NCBI RefSeq assembly: GCF_041530365.1
Contig: NZ_CP168034.1
Coordinates: 1,302,001 to 1,366,000, forward strand
Origin: Capnocytophaga sp. ARDL2
GTDB lineage: Bacteria > Bacteroidota > Bacteroidia > Flavobacteriales > Flavobacteriaceae
Length of the DNA: 64,000 nucleotides
Direction of reading: 5' to 3'
Shown here: in pieces, positions 1 to 8,653 of the stretch
Position numbering within the stretch: the stretch's first letter is position 1
Layout of the letters: each line of letters opens with the position of its first letter
Notes under the pieces: generated by a model
The model's input: only the letters and a program-made list of their open reading frames with translations
Database searches by the model: none
What the model was told of the DNA's origin: nothing
Translations under genes and position numbers: made by a program

Positions 1-61
1 GGGCAATCGATGCAGCAACCACTGCTGCAAATTGTAATGTCTTTAGATTATTTATATTCAT
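1..61 (-). CDS. N-terminus of an exported protein (partial)
   Basis: An ATG on the minus strand at 59-61 opens a frame running off the left edge. The 20 visible residues are a short polar start followed by an Ala/Val-rich stretch (FAAVVAASIA), which looks like the beginning of a signal peptide. The product cannot be identified from so little. It lies 100 bp downstream of the kynurenine monooxygenase stop on the same strand, so it may be the next gene in that direction or have its own promoter in the AT-rich gap 62-161. Confidence 0.5.
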   Translation of the reverse strand, partial: MNINNLKTLQFAAVVAASIA

Positions 62-161
62 CTTTATAAGTATGTAATAAATTTGGTGCAATATAATAAT
101 TGATATTTGAATAACAATGAATCTTTTAAAAAAAAATTAAGATTTTTTGATTTTTACCTAT

Positions 162-1517
162 TTATTTAACTTTTTTATTCTTCATCGCCTCCAAAATCAG
201 CTCGTAAATTTCATCGGTTTCCCAAATCGTTTCAATTTCTGGATGACTCATCACTTCTTTCATCACTTCCCCTTGCCAATCTGCAATTTTCAATACTTCG
301 CTGTAGGGTTGCAACGAAAAAGAAACTCTATCATATAAAGGCAACCATTTTTCTGGATACTTTTTGGTAAACTTGGTTTCTATTTTCTTTTGCAACAAAA
401 AGTTTTTATCGGCAGTATCGCTTCCCATTTCTTTAAAATTTCTAAAAGAAAGTTCGGCTATGGCATCAGCATTGGGTTTACGATTGGCTTGGTAATTTTT
501 CAAAATCGTAGTCCAATCGTCGTTTTCTGTGATTTGTTTGTACAATTCGGTAATGTCTTCAAATCCTGCATTCATACCCTGACCATAAAAAGGTACAATG
601 GCATGTGCAGCATCTCCCAATAGGGCTATTTTGTCTTTGTAAATCCATGGGTCGCATTGAGTGGTTACTAACGAACTCGTAGGATTTTGCATATAATCTT
701 TTAAGAGATTGGGCATCAAAGGCACAGCATCTGGGAACAATTCTTTGAAAAATTCGATAACTTTTTCCTCTGTATTGATGGTTTCAAACGAATGTTTTCC
801 CTCGAAAGGCATAAATAAAGTACAAGTAAACGAACCATCGATATTTGGCAACGCAATCAACATAAATTCTCTTCTTGGCCAAATGTGAAAAGATTTTGGG
901 TCGAGTTTGTGCCTACCGTCTTCGTTAGCAGCGATTTCCAATTCTTTGTATCCCAAGTGCAAGAAAAACTGCGAATAGTTGAATCTATTTTGTCTTTGCA
1001 TGCGTTGGCGAACTCTCGAAAAGGCTCCGTCTGTACCAAAGATAATATCGTGTTTGTGAGCTGTCCACGAAGATTTTTCGTCTGTATCCCCTACAAAAAT
1101 TGTAGCGTCATCGAGTGAAATATCCCATACTTTGTGGTTGAATCTAAACTCAGTACCCACATCTTCGGCAAGTTGCACCATTTTTTTGTTCAATTCGCCA
1201 CGCGAAACAGAATAAATTGCCTCGTTGTTTACTCCGTAATTTTGGTATTGAATTTCTCCAGAAATATGGTGAATCGCTCTTTTGTACATAGGCAAAGTGA
1301 TTTCTTTGATTTCATCGACCAATCCTACGGTTTCCAATGCTTTCCACCCACGAGTAGAAATGGCAAGATTGATAGATTTTCCTTTGAAATTGATGGTTCT
1401 GATATCGTCAGAGCGGTCGTAAAGTACGGTTTCGTAGCCCAATTTTCTCAAGTGAATTGCGAGTAGAGTACCCACCAATCCAGCTCCGATAACACCTATT
1501 TTTTCGTGATTGTTCAT
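162..1517 (-). CDS. kmo: Kynurenine 3-monooxygenase (FAD-dependent)
   Basis: This is a 451-residue flavoprotein hydroxylase. The N-terminal dinucleotide-binding motif GAGLVG is at residues 11-16, and the second FAD motif GDAAHA followed by PFYGQGMNAGFED lies near residues 297-320. Length and motifs fit bacterial kynurenine 3-monooxygenase, which converts L-kynurenine to 3-hydroxykynurenine with NADPH and O2 in tryptophan breakdown or de novo NAD synthesis. No other kynurenine gene is in view, but nadE lies about 1.4 kb away. The gene starts 9 bp after gldC on the same strand, so co-transcription with gldB-gldC is likely. A related aromatic-ring monooxygenase cannot be fully excluded. Confidence 0.88.
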   Translation of the reverse strand: MNNHEKIGVIGAGLVGTLLAIHLRKLGYETVLYDRSDDIRTINFKGKSINLAISTRGWKALETVGLVDEIKEITLPMYKRAIHHISGEIQYQNYGVNNEAIYSVSRGELNKKMVQLAEDVGTEFRFNHKVWDISLDDATIFVGDTDEKSSWTAHKHDIIFGTDGAFSRVRQRMQRQNRFNYSQFFLHLGYKELEIAANEDGRHKLDPKSFHIWPRREFMLIALPNIDGSFTCTLFMPFEGKHSFETINTEEKVIEFFKELFPDAVPLMPNLLKDYMQNPTSSLVTTQCDPWIYKDKIALLGDAAHAIVPFYGQGMNAGFEDITELYKQITENDDWTTILKNYQANRKPNADAIAELSFRNFKEMGSDTADKNFLLQKKIETKFTKKYPEKWLPLYDRVSFSLQPYSEVLKIADWQGEVMKEVMSHPEIETIWETDEIYELILEAMKNKKVK

Positions 1518-1526
1518 GTGATTGTT

Positions 1527-1856
1527 TTATTTGTGCAATTCCAATTTTTCTGCAAAATAAGCACAGAAATCTCTCATGGTATCGCTCATTTTTTTATCGT
1601 CTGTAGCTCGTTCAAATGTATCTGTCATAGCTACCAATGTTTGATGAAAAAACTGTTTCATTTCATCTACAGGCATTTCTTTAGTCCACAAATCTATGCG
1701 TAAAGTTTCCTGTGCTTTTCCATCCCAAAGCGAAAGCAACATAGCTTTTGCTCGTTCGTTTTCTACACCACCGTCTTTGGCAGTCCAGCGAATATCTTCG
1801 GGTATATTGTTTTCGTCAAGAGAAACATTGACTTTTATTTCGGTTTGTTTACTCAT
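1527..1856 (-). CDS. gldC: Gliding motility protein GldC
   Basis: This 109-residue soluble protein has the length and composition of GldC (TEIKVNVSLDENNIPEDI near the N-terminus). GldC is restricted to Bacteroidota and supports the gliding and T9SS machinery; in Flavobacterium it is an accessory protein that stabilises GldB. Its start codon overlaps the gldB stop by 4 bases (ATGA), which implies translational coupling. The gldB-gldC order is the classic flavobacterial arrangement and supports both calls. No signal peptide or membrane segment is visible. Confidence 0.92.
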   Translation of the reverse strand: MSKQTEIKVNVSLDENNIPEDIRWTAKDGGVENERAKAMLLSLWDGKAQETLRIDLWTKEMPVDEMKQFFHQTLVAMTDTFERATDDKKMSDTMRDFCAYFAEKLELHK

Positions 1857-2818
1857 TTGCGTTGAGGTTTGTATTTTGCGTTGTCAAATAATTCTTTGGT
1901 ATCTTTTATCAAAAGATTTTGCAAAGATACATCTTTATTATTATTTATGTATGATTTTACGATTTGCCAACCGATAAAAACGCCAATACTCCCTGGTGAT
2001 TCTTGATCAAATTCCAAATAAAATTTTGAAAAGGGAGCTTTTTGTATAAAACGCAAAAACAATTTTGGGTCGGTGTTGTATAAAAATTTGCTTTCAACAA
2101 AAAATTTCCAAATATTTTCTTCGTTTTCCTTTGCCCATTGCAATTGTTCTTTGGTATAATTGATTTGCAATTCTTCACTGGCAAAAGGCGTGAGTTTTTC
2201 AGCCACTGCCATCAATTTTCCAAAGTAAATCATTTGTCCCAAAAAAGTGCGGTCGTCTGTATAGGGAACCACTTGAGAGGCAAATTCCAAAGCCAAATCC
2301 ACAGGAATGCGTTCTTTTTCAAATTCTTGCAAAGTATAAGTGTCAAAGTCCACATAAAATTTGTGATTTTTCCCTAAGTAAGTATCCAAAGAAAGCAACA
2401 CCAAACTATCGGTATAAATGGTTCTGTTTTCAACATTTACCTCAGAAATCAACGAAATAACTTTTTTCGGTTGATGATTTGGGAAATAATAATGAATGCG
2501 TTTCAAAACCTCATTTACTTGATTTTTAGTAGTAGAAATATCCGAAAATTGGGTTTGAACTTCTTGATATAATTGTTGAAAAAGAGTGTCGTTTTGTTTA
2601 GCAATCCATTCATCATCAGAAACTTGAGGTGAAAGTAAAAAAGGATATTTTTTTCTCAAATCTAAGATGTTTTTATTGGTAGAAAATTCTTGGTCAAAAC
2701 GATGCCACGATACTGGATAATTCATTTCGGCAATTTGTTTTTCGTCTTTTGATTGTTTGTTACACGCAATCAACGAAATAGCTAATGGAATGAAAAAATA
2801 TTTTTTTAATGTTGTCAT
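1853..2818 (-). CDS. gldB: Gliding motility lipoprotein GldB
   Basis: This is a 321-residue lipoprotein. A short basic N-terminus and hydrophobic core end in the lipobox LIAC (residues 16-19), so Cys19 would be acylated. Length, the early motif SWHRFDQEF and the adjacent gldC match GldB, an envelope lipoprotein essential for gliding and for T9SS function in Flavobacterium. The ATG at 2818 is preceded by an AT-rich leader with a good -7 box (2848-2855). It is the first gene of an apparent gldB-gldC-kmo unit and is divergent from nadE. Confidence 0.92.
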   Translation of the reverse strand: MTTLKKYFFIPLAISLIACNKQSKDEKQIAEMNYPVSWHRFDQEFSTNKNILDLRKKYPFLLSPQVSDDEWIAKQNDTLFQQLYQEVQTQFSDISTTKNQVNEVLKRIHYYFPNHQPKKVISLISEVNVENRTIYTDSLVLLSLDTYLGKNHKFYVDFDTYTLQEFEKERIPVDLALEFASQVVPYTDDRTFLGQMIYFGKLMAVAEKLTPFASEELQINYTKEQLQWAKENEENIWKFFVESKFLYNTDPKLFLRFIQKAPFSKFYLEFDQESPGSIGVFIGWQIVKSYINNNKDVSLQNLLIKDTKELFDNAKYKPQRK

Positions 2819-2847
2819 TGTTTCTATAAAAAGAATTACTTTTATTG

Positions 2848-2855
2848 CAAAGATA
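2848..2855 (-). promoter_or_regulatory. -7 box of the gldB promoter
   Basis: Read on the minus strand, the octamer is TATCTTTG, a perfect match to the Bacteroidota -7 consensus TAnnTTTG, 29 bp upstream of the gldB ATG. A T-rich stretch lies where the -33 element is expected, but no clean TTTG is present. Confidence 0.55.
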
Positions 2856-2929
2856 GGGATAAAATAAATATAATTTAAACGATTGAAAAATCAAATTAGG
2901 TTAAACGTTTTTTGAAAAATAAATATTTA

Positions 2930-3712
2930 ATGGAAAAAATAAAAAATCATATTGTTTCTTGGTTAAAAGATTATGTAACCAATGCAAAAGTTGAAGGTTT
3001 TGTTGTAGGGATTTCTGGCGGAATTGATTCTGCGGTGGTCTCTACTCTTTGTGCTTACACAGGATTGAAAGTTTTGTGTGTGGAAATGCCTATTCATCAG
3101 GCGATTTCTCAGGTCAATCGAGCCAAAGAACATATCGACTTTCTGCAAAACAACTTTTCAAATGTGGAAAGGGTAGAGGTAGATTTAACGGAAACTTTTG
3201 AAAAAATGAAATCGGTGGTTCCTACTTCGGATAATGATGCTTTGTTGCAATTGACATTAGCAAATACTCGAGCGAGATTGAGAATGACAACTTTGTATTA
3301 CCTTGGTGGTATCAATCGATTGTTGGTAGCTGGTACTGGAAATAAAGTGGAAGATTTTGGTGTGGGATTTTTTACCAAATACGGAGACGGAGGAGTGGAT
3401 ATTAGTCCGATTGCAGATTTAATGAAGTCTGATGTGAGAAAATTGGCAGCTTATTTGGACGTTCCAGTATCTATACAACAGGCAGCTCCTACAGATGGTT
3501 TGTTTGGTGATGACCGTACAGACGAAGACCAATTGGGTGCCTCTTATGACGAACTCGAAAAAGCTATGATTGCTTATGAAAATGGAGCAAAGGCTGATGA
3601 TTTTTCTGGTAGAGAACGAGAGGTTTTTGAAATTTTTTCTCGTTTACATCACATCAATCAACATAAAATGAATCCGATACCAATCTGTGTGATACCTTTG
3701 GATTTGAAATAA
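2930..3712 (+). CDS. nadE: NH3-dependent NAD(+) synthetase
   Basis: NadE makes NAD from deamido-NAD, ATP and ammonia, the last step of NAD synthesis. The PP-loop motif SGGIDS is at residues 29-34, and the TDGLFGDDRTDEDQLG segment typical of NadE is in the C-terminal half. The 260-residue length and absence of a glutaminase domain fit the ammonia-dependent form. I chose the ATG at 2930; an in-frame TTG 18 bases upstream would only add KNKYL-type residues. The gene is divergent from gldB and closed by a bidirectional terminator. Confidence 0.94.
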   Translation: MEKIKNHIVSWLKDYVTNAKVEGFVVGISGGIDSAVVSTLCAYTGLKVLCVEMPIHQAISQVNRAKEHIDFLQNNFSNVERVEVDLTETFEKMKSVVPTSDNDALLQLTLANTRARLRMTTLYYLGGINRLLVAGTGNKVEDFGVGFFTKYGDGGVDISPIADLMKSDVRKLAAYLDVPVSIQQAAPTDGLFGDDRTDEDQLGASYDELEKAMIAYENGAKADDFSGREREVFEIFSRLHHINQHKMNPIPICVIPLDLK

Positions 3713-3721
3713 ATAAAACAA

Positions 3722-3749
3722 AATAGGCTGTCCTAATCGACAGCCTATT
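3722..3749. terminator. Bidirectional intrinsic terminator
   Basis: A perfect 11-bp inverted repeat (AATAGGCTGTC / GACAGCCTATT) with a 6-base loop sits between the convergent nadE and permease genes, which end at 3712 and 3751. Flanking A and T tracts suit termination from either side. Confidence 0.85.
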
Positions 3750-3750
3750 A

Positions 3751-5448
3751 TTATTTCCTCAATTTACTATGATGTCTTGAATATCCAAAGTAAATAATCA
3801 ACCCAATGAGCAACCAAAAACTAAAGTAAATCCAATTCCATAAGGTCAATTCTGCCATAAGGTACAAACAGCAAATCAATCCCAACATCGGAATTAAGGA
3901 TAAATTTTTCTGAAAACTCCAAATATTTAATCCTATTAATGAAATTCCGAATATATATAAAGGTATGCGTTCGTTGTTCCAATCATTAGTTTCACTTAGG
4001 AAGAAAAAAGATTGTATTTGTTCGGTATTGAAATAATATGCCAAACTCAAAGTGGAAATCGCAATCAAAGGTAAAATATATTTCCCATTGATGTATGGAA
4101 TTTTAAATTTTCCCTTAGGTACATTTCTTCCTTGTAATACCAATATTCCTGCACAAACCAACGAAAAAGCAAATAAAGTTCCTATGCTACAAAGGTCTGT
4201 TACCATTTTCAGGTTCACAAACAATGCAGGAATGGCAACGACAAATCCTGTTACAATGGTTGCATATGAAGGGGTTTTGTATTTTGGATGTACTTTTGAA
4301 AATTTTGGAGGCAACAAACCATCTCTACTCATCGTCATCCAAATGCGTGGTTGTCCCATTTGAAAAACCAACAACACACTTGCCATGGCTACGACGGCAC
4401 TTACAGCGATGATTCCTGCCAACCATTTTAGATTGAGTTTTTCGAAAACATACGCCAATGGATCACCAACATTGAGTTCGCTGTGGTGTACCATCCCTGT
4501 CAAAATCAAAGCAATAGCGATGTAAAGCAAAGTACAAATCACAATTGAAGCAATCATACTACGAGGTAAATCTTTCTGTGGATTTTTACATTCTTCGGCA
4601 GTGGTTGAAATGGCATCAAAACCAATATACGCAAAGAATACCGCCGAAACGCCTTTCAAAACTCCAGAAATTCCATTAGGTGCAAAAGGCGACCAATTGT
4701 CCACATCTACATAAAACGCACCAACGATCAAAACCAAAAGTATCACCGCCAATTTTATCCAAACCATAGCATTGGCAAAGTTTTTTGACTCTCGTACCCC
4801 TCTATAAACCAAATAAGTAATCAAGAGGATAATCAACAAAGCAGGTGCATCTGCCACAAACGGAATTCCAAAAATAGTCGGAGCCGATTGATAGGCATTA
4901 AAGGTTTGTTGTAGATGGTTGGGGAGTGTTTCCAAGGGCTGAGTTTGCAGTAAAACCTGGGCTTCTTCAAAACCTTCTTTCGCAGTGAGAAAATCCATTT
5001 GCAACCACAGTGGTATGTGGATATTCATCGTTTGTAAAAGGCTGGTAAAATAATCGCTCCACGAAATAGCTAAAGTAACATTTCCAATTGCGTATTCCAT
5101 AATCAACGCCCAACCGATAATCCATGAGATGAGTTCGCCAAATGCAATATAGCTATAAGTATAGGCACTACCCGAAACGGGAGCCATAGATGCAAATTCG
5201 GCATACGCCAACGCCGAAAATCCGCAGGCAATCGCAGTGAAAATAAATAAAAAAATGACGGCTGGTCCACCGTCATAACTTGCTTGACCAATTGTACTAA
5301 AAATTCCGGCACCTACAATAGCGGCTATTCCAAAAAAAATCAAATCTTTTTGGGTGAGATATTTTCCTAAAGAGTTTTGACTGTTTTGGTTGTCTTCCAA
5401 TTCAGCTAAAATATCTTCTACTTTCTTTTTTCTAAACAATTGATTCAT
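3751..5448 (-). CDS. APC-family amino acid permease
   Basis: This is a 565-residue polytopic membrane protein of the amino acid-polyamine-organocation superfamily. The first membrane helix carries GIAAIVGAGIFSTIG, the family's unwound-helix substrate motif, and later segments include FFAYIGFDAISTTAEE, typical of the cationic amino acid transporter branch. About 12 or more hydrophobic segments are visible. An insertion of about 60 polar residues around residues 140-200 lies in a predicted external loop. The ATG at 5448 is preferred over an upstream in-frame TTG (5490). Substrate is not determinable here. Confidence 0.88.
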   Translation of the reverse strand: MNQLFRKKKVEDILAELEDNQNSQNSLGKYLTQKDLIFFGIAAIVGAGIFSTIGQASYDGGPAVIFLFIFTAIACGFSALAYAEFASMAPVSGSAYTYSYIAFGELISWIIGWALIMEYAIGNVTLAISWSDYFTSLLQTMNIHIPLWLQMDFLTAKEGFEEAQVLLQTQPLETLPNHLQQTFNAYQSAPTIFGIPFVADAPALLIILLITYLVYRGVRESKNFANAMVWIKLAVILLVLIVGAFYVDVDNWSPFAPNGISGVLKGVSAVFFAYIGFDAISTTAEECKNPQKDLPRSMIASIVICTLLYIAIALILTGMVHHSELNVGDPLAYVFEKLNLKWLAGIIAVSAVVAMASVLLVFQMGQPRIWMTMSRDGLLPPKFSKVHPKYKTPSYATIVTGFVVAIPALFVNLKMVTDLCSIGTLFAFSLVCAGILVLQGRNVPKGKFKIPYINGKYILPLIAISTLSLAYYFNTEQIQSFFFLSETNDWNNERIPLYIFGISLIGLNIWSFQKNLSLIPMLGLICCLYLMAELTLWNWIYFSFWLLIGLIIYFGYSRHHSKLRK

Positions 5449-5618
5449 ATGATATGTTGTTGTTTTGTTATACCCCAAGGGTTTGCTCAAACTATGTGTA
5501 GAAAATTACACGAATTATTTTTTTTACAACCAAGAAACAGAGACATTTCGTTTAAGAAGATAACGGTGGCTGTTGCGTTTAGAAAATCTATGTGTTTAAA
5601 TAAATCGCACACAGCTTT

Positions 5619-5637
5619 TTAACTTCTCAGAAGTTAA
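5619..5637. other. 19-bp palindrome in the permease/OsmC gap
   Basis: A perfect interrupted palindrome (TTAACTTCT, C, AGAAGTTAA) lies about 170 bp upstream of the permease start and 80 bp beyond the OsmC stop. The one-base centre is unsuited to an RNA hairpin and would suit a dimeric DNA-binding protein, so an operator for the permease is possible. The rest of the 270-bp gap shows no gene. Confidence 0.3.
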
Positions 5638-5719
5638 ATATTTCATAAGGTTGAGTGTCTCAAAAAATTAAATTCTAAATGGTGAAGAAAAATATATTTC
5701 TTTTGTCGTTTAAACCTTA

Positions 5720-6124
5720 TCACTCCCAAACAAACGAAATTTTCTTTTCGATATTGGGATGTAAGCTAAAAATCACAGGACAAGTCATTGCAGCTCGTTC
5801 CAAAATGGTTTGTTGTTTTTTGTCTGCTTTTCCTTTCATTGCAAACGAAATAATGATTTCGCCAATTCTTCGTGGTTCGTTGTACATCACTTTGGTTACT
5901 TCTGCTGTAGAATTTTCGATAGCTACACCTAAATCTATCGCTTTGATTCCCATGATAGTAAACATACAAGTAGCCAGCGAATTAGCAACCATATCGGTTG
6001 GTGAAAAAGCCTCTCCATTTCCGTGATTGTCTTTGGGTGCGTCAGTTAAAATTTCTGTACCAGAATCGGAGTGAGTTGATTTTGTGCGTAAGTTTCCTTT
6101 GTAAATGATTGTGCTTGTAGCCAT
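5720..6124 (-). CDS. OsmC/Ohr family peroxidase-like protein
   Basis: This 134-residue protein of the OsmC family reduces organic hydroperoxides using two redox-active cysteines. Both are visible: Cys53 in SLATCMF and Cys115 in MTCPVIF. The pattern TDMVANSLATC resembles the YhfA-like OsmC branch rather than Ohr proper. It starts 2 bp after the LysM protein gene and is therefore co-transcribed with it. A role in thiol-based peroxide defence is inferred from the family only. Confidence 0.85.
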   Translation of the reverse strand: MATSTIIYKGNLRTKSTHSDSGTEILTDAPKDNHGNGEAFSPTDMVANSLATCMFTIMGIKAIDLGVAIENSTAEVTKVMYNEPRRIGEIIISFAMKGKADKKQQTILERAAMTCPVIFSLHPNIEKKISFVWE

Positions 6125-6126
6125 AA

Positions 6127-8070
6127 TTATTTTGCTTCTTTAATTTTTAAATCCTTGGTATATTGCAAGATATATACTCCGCTGTTGTAAACGCCTTCAT
6201 CTTTTTTGATATAGACAAATTTGTTTTCCACTTGATTGGTTCCGTAATCAAACAAATCTTCGTGGTCTGTACCCGAAAACATACGATTGACTACATCATA
6301 CACCACATCATAACCTCTTACAGCGTATTTACTTGGATTTTTTCCGTATTTGTCATTAAATTTTTTGTAAAAATTGGTTCTTTTCCACGAATTTTCCTCG
6401 TTCGTTACCGAAGGATAAATCATTTCCAATTGAGCCAAATCTTTTACATCTACATCTGTCGATTCTAAATGGTTATTTTTTTGAAGAGTAACCAATTGAA
6501 TGTCATAATTTGATTGTAATTTTTTCAAACTCATTACGGCTTCTACCGTTGCCAAATGATTGTCGGCATCGAGGATTACAAAATTTTTCCCACCTTTTAC
6601 CAATTGAGGTTCGATAATCGATACAGGTACATTTCCTTTAGAATTGGTACTTACTTTTTTCACTTGAGGAAATTCTGCATACAATGCATTGATTTTACTC
6701 GTTTGTGATGGCAAATATACCGAAACAATATTGGCATTCTTTGATTGTAAATAATGCAACACTTCGCTTTTCATCAAATCCTCATTTGGCATGGTATGAA
6801 TTTGATTTCTATATGATTGCCCTTTTTCAGTTGAAATAGGAGAAACCACCACCGTAGAAGTATTTGCCAATTTTTTACTCAAAGCATCCACATTTTTTTG
6901 GAAAAATGGACCAACGATTACATCTGTATTTGAAAAATCAACAGAAGATTGTAACGCATTGATGTCCAACGAACGATTGCTTTCTTTTGAATCTATTACT
7001 TTAACTTCTAAAGCGTATTTTTTTGATTTTAAATCATCTAAAGCCAATTCAGCTCCAGCGTAAAAATCAACAGCAATGTTTAAAAATACATCTTCGTTCA
7101 GTTTCTTCTGAGTAGCAGACGAATTTGGATTATTTGCATCTAAATTAAACGGCATCAAAAGCACCAATTCTCTTTTTTCTTTGTTTTTTCCGCTGAAAAG
7201 TTTCTTTGTTGGTCTGATTTCCTTAGTTTTAATTTCAGTTGGAAGAGCTATTTTTTTGTTGTCATTTTCTATTTTTTCGCCTACATTATTTGAATTTTTC
7301 ACAGGAACTTTTAGGGTAGTTCCCTCTTTCAATCCATTAGCAATTTGCGGATTGTGTTTCAATAATTCTTCATACGAAACATTGTATGTCTTCTGAATAT
7401 TGTACAAAGTTTCTTTTGGTTCTACAACAACTGTAGTAAAATTCTCTGTTTTAGATACTTTCATCGTCATTGTAACAGGTTTTGCTACTGTTTCTTCCAC
7501 CTGAATGACTTGTCCTTCTTGTAATGGTTGTGTGTTCAAAATAGGGTTCCATTCATACAAATACGAAATTGCCACATTGTATTTTCGTGAAATAGAAAAC
7601 AGGGTTTCGCCTTTTTCTACAGTATGCGTTCCCTTGGTAGGAACTAATGTTTTGGTACTGCTACTTGAGGTTGTAACCGTTGTAATTGTAGGAGTAGAAA
7701 TCGCCGAAGAATTGTTTTTTGTAAGGAAAATTGTTTGCCCTTCTTTCAGTCCATTTTCTTTCAATCCAGGGTTGAATTCGTACAATTTTTCGATAGCGAT
7801 ATTATATTGTTTTGAAAGTCCGTACAAAGTTTCTTTGGGTTGAACGGTATGTTGTAATTGCGAATTTTTAGGGATTTTAATCACCTGTTCTTCTTTGATA
7901 CCGTCGGCAGTTTCTGGATTTATCGTTACGATAGATTGTACCGTAACATCATATTTTTTAGCAATTTGATACAGCGTTTCCCCTCTCGAGACGGTATGTG
8001 TAGTAGTATGTGTTTGCCCAATAACATTTTGAGCAAATAGTAGTCCAAGTAGTAATGTTATCTTTCTCAT
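6127..8070 (-). CDS. Exported LysM protein with periplasmic-binding-like C-terminus
   Basis: This 647-residue protein has a signal peptide (MRKITLLLGLLFAQNVIGQ) and four LysM domains at about residues 22-67, 72-116, 147-191 and 212-257, each with the HTV-x-KGETL or PKETLY pattern that binds peptidoglycan glycan chains. After a basic linker, residues about 305-640 resemble a type-1 periplasmic binding protein (VVGPFFQKNVDAL, VVSPISTEK), as in ABC branched-chain amino acid receptors. This architecture is common in flavobacteria. A role in wall binding or sensing is inferred. A -7-like box ends only 4 bp before the ATG. Confidence 0.85.
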   Translation of the reverse strand: MRKITLLLGLLFAQNVIGQTHTTTHTVSRGETLYQIAKKYDVTVQSIVTINPETADGIKEEQVIKIPKNSQLQHTVQPKETLYGLSKQYNIAIEKLYEFNPGLKENGLKEGQTIFLTKNNSSAISTPTITTVTTSSSSTKTLVPTKGTHTVEKGETLFSISRKYNVAISYLYEWNPILNTQPLQEGQVIQVEETVAKPVTMTMKVSKTENFTTVVVEPKETLYNIQKTYNVSYEELLKHNPQIANGLKEGTTLKVPVKNSNNVGEKIENDNKKIALPTEIKTKEIRPTKKLFSGKNKEKRELVLLMPFNLDANNPNSSATQKKLNEDVFLNIAVDFYAGAELALDDLKSKKYALEVKVIDSKESNRSLDINALQSSVDFSNTDVIVGPFFQKNVDALSKKLANTSTVVVSPISTEKGQSYRNQIHTMPNEDLMKSEVLHYLQSKNANIVSVYLPSQTSKINALYAEFPQVKKVSTNSKGNVPVSIIEPQLVKGGKNFVILDADNHLATVEAVMSLKKLQSNYDIQLVTLQKNNHLESTDVDVKDLAQLEMIYPSVTNEENSWKRTNFYKKFNDKYGKNPSKYAVRGYDVVYDVVNRMFSGTDHEDLFDYGTNQVENKFVYIKKDEGVYNSGVYILQYTKDLKIKEAK

Positions 8071-8074
8071 ATCG

Positions 8075-8082
8075 CAAATATA
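8075..8082 (-). promoter_or_regulatory. Possible -7 box upstream of the LysM gene
   Basis: TATATTTG on the minus strand matches TAnnTTTG, but it ends only 4 bases before the ATG at 8070. If used, the transcript would be leaderless or begin within the coding sequence. The close spacing keeps confidence low. Confidence 0.3.
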
Positions 8083-8134
8083 AACAACTTTGCTAAAAAT
8101 TGATAAAATAAGTAGATAAATATTGAGTTTTGAT

Positions 8135-8165
8135 ACAAAAAAAGCTACTTGTAAAAAGTAGCTTT
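8135..8165 (-). terminator. Intrinsic terminator after the SecB-like gene
   Basis: A perfect 10-bp inverted repeat (AAAGCTACTT / AAGTAGCTTT, 5-base loop) lies 16 bp beyond the stop at 8182 and is followed on the minus strand by a run of T. This closes the GH3/SecB-like unit. Confidence 0.85.
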
Positions 8166-8181
8166 ATATGATTGATTATGA

Positions 8182-8637
8182 TTAGTTTACCGGAGTAATC
8201 GGAATTACCAAATCGTCTTTTACAAACTGTCCACCGATCATTGGTAAAAACATTCTGTTGTATTTGTGTCCTTCTGTTTTTGCGTGAAGTACTCCACGAG
8301 CTGTGTTTAATGTAAAGAATGCCAACTCGTTTAACAATCCTGCAGGTAATACAATGTTTTCTCCTTTTACGAAAAACTCCCAACCTTTGTCTTCAAATTC
8401 AAATTCGCAAGAAACTGCCATATCTACGATATCTGTTCCTTCTAAGTTGAACTTGAATTTAGCTACTGATTTTACAAATCTTCTTTCGTGGTTTACACCA
8501 AATTGAAAATCAAAGTTTAAATCTAAATTTCCACCTTCTTTATCTGTTTCTACCAAATTAAACGTTTCAGTAGTCATGTTAATCAATCTGAAATTGATAT
8601 TTACTTGTTGTTGGTTGTTTACTGGTTCTTGACTCAT
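8182..8637 (-). CDS. SecB-like hypothetical protein
   Basis: This 151-residue acidic cytosolic protein begins with a Gln/Asn-rich segment and is followed by alternating beta-strand patterns (NINFRLINMTTETFNL, AKFKFNLEGTDIVDMAVSC) and a C-terminal KDDLVIPITPVN. Size and beta-rich pattern resemble a SecB-type fold, but I do not see enough to call it the export chaperone. It starts 16 bp after the GH3-family gene on the same strand and is followed by a strong terminator, so the two form an operon. No membrane segment or signal peptide is visible. Confidence 0.6.
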   Translation of the reverse strand: MSQEPVNNQQQVNINFRLINMTTETFNLVETDKEGGNLDLNFDFQFGVNHERRFVKSVAKFKFNLEGTDIVDMAVSCEFEFEDKGWEFFVKGENIVLPAGLLNELAFFTLNTARGVLHAKTEGHKYNRMFLPMIGGQFVKDDLVIPITPVN

Positions 8638-8653
8638 TTCTAATAAATTTATT

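Noticed and set aside
2912..2929. TTG start for nadE
   Set aside because: It adds only six residues; the ATG at 2930 gives the normal NadE N-terminus.
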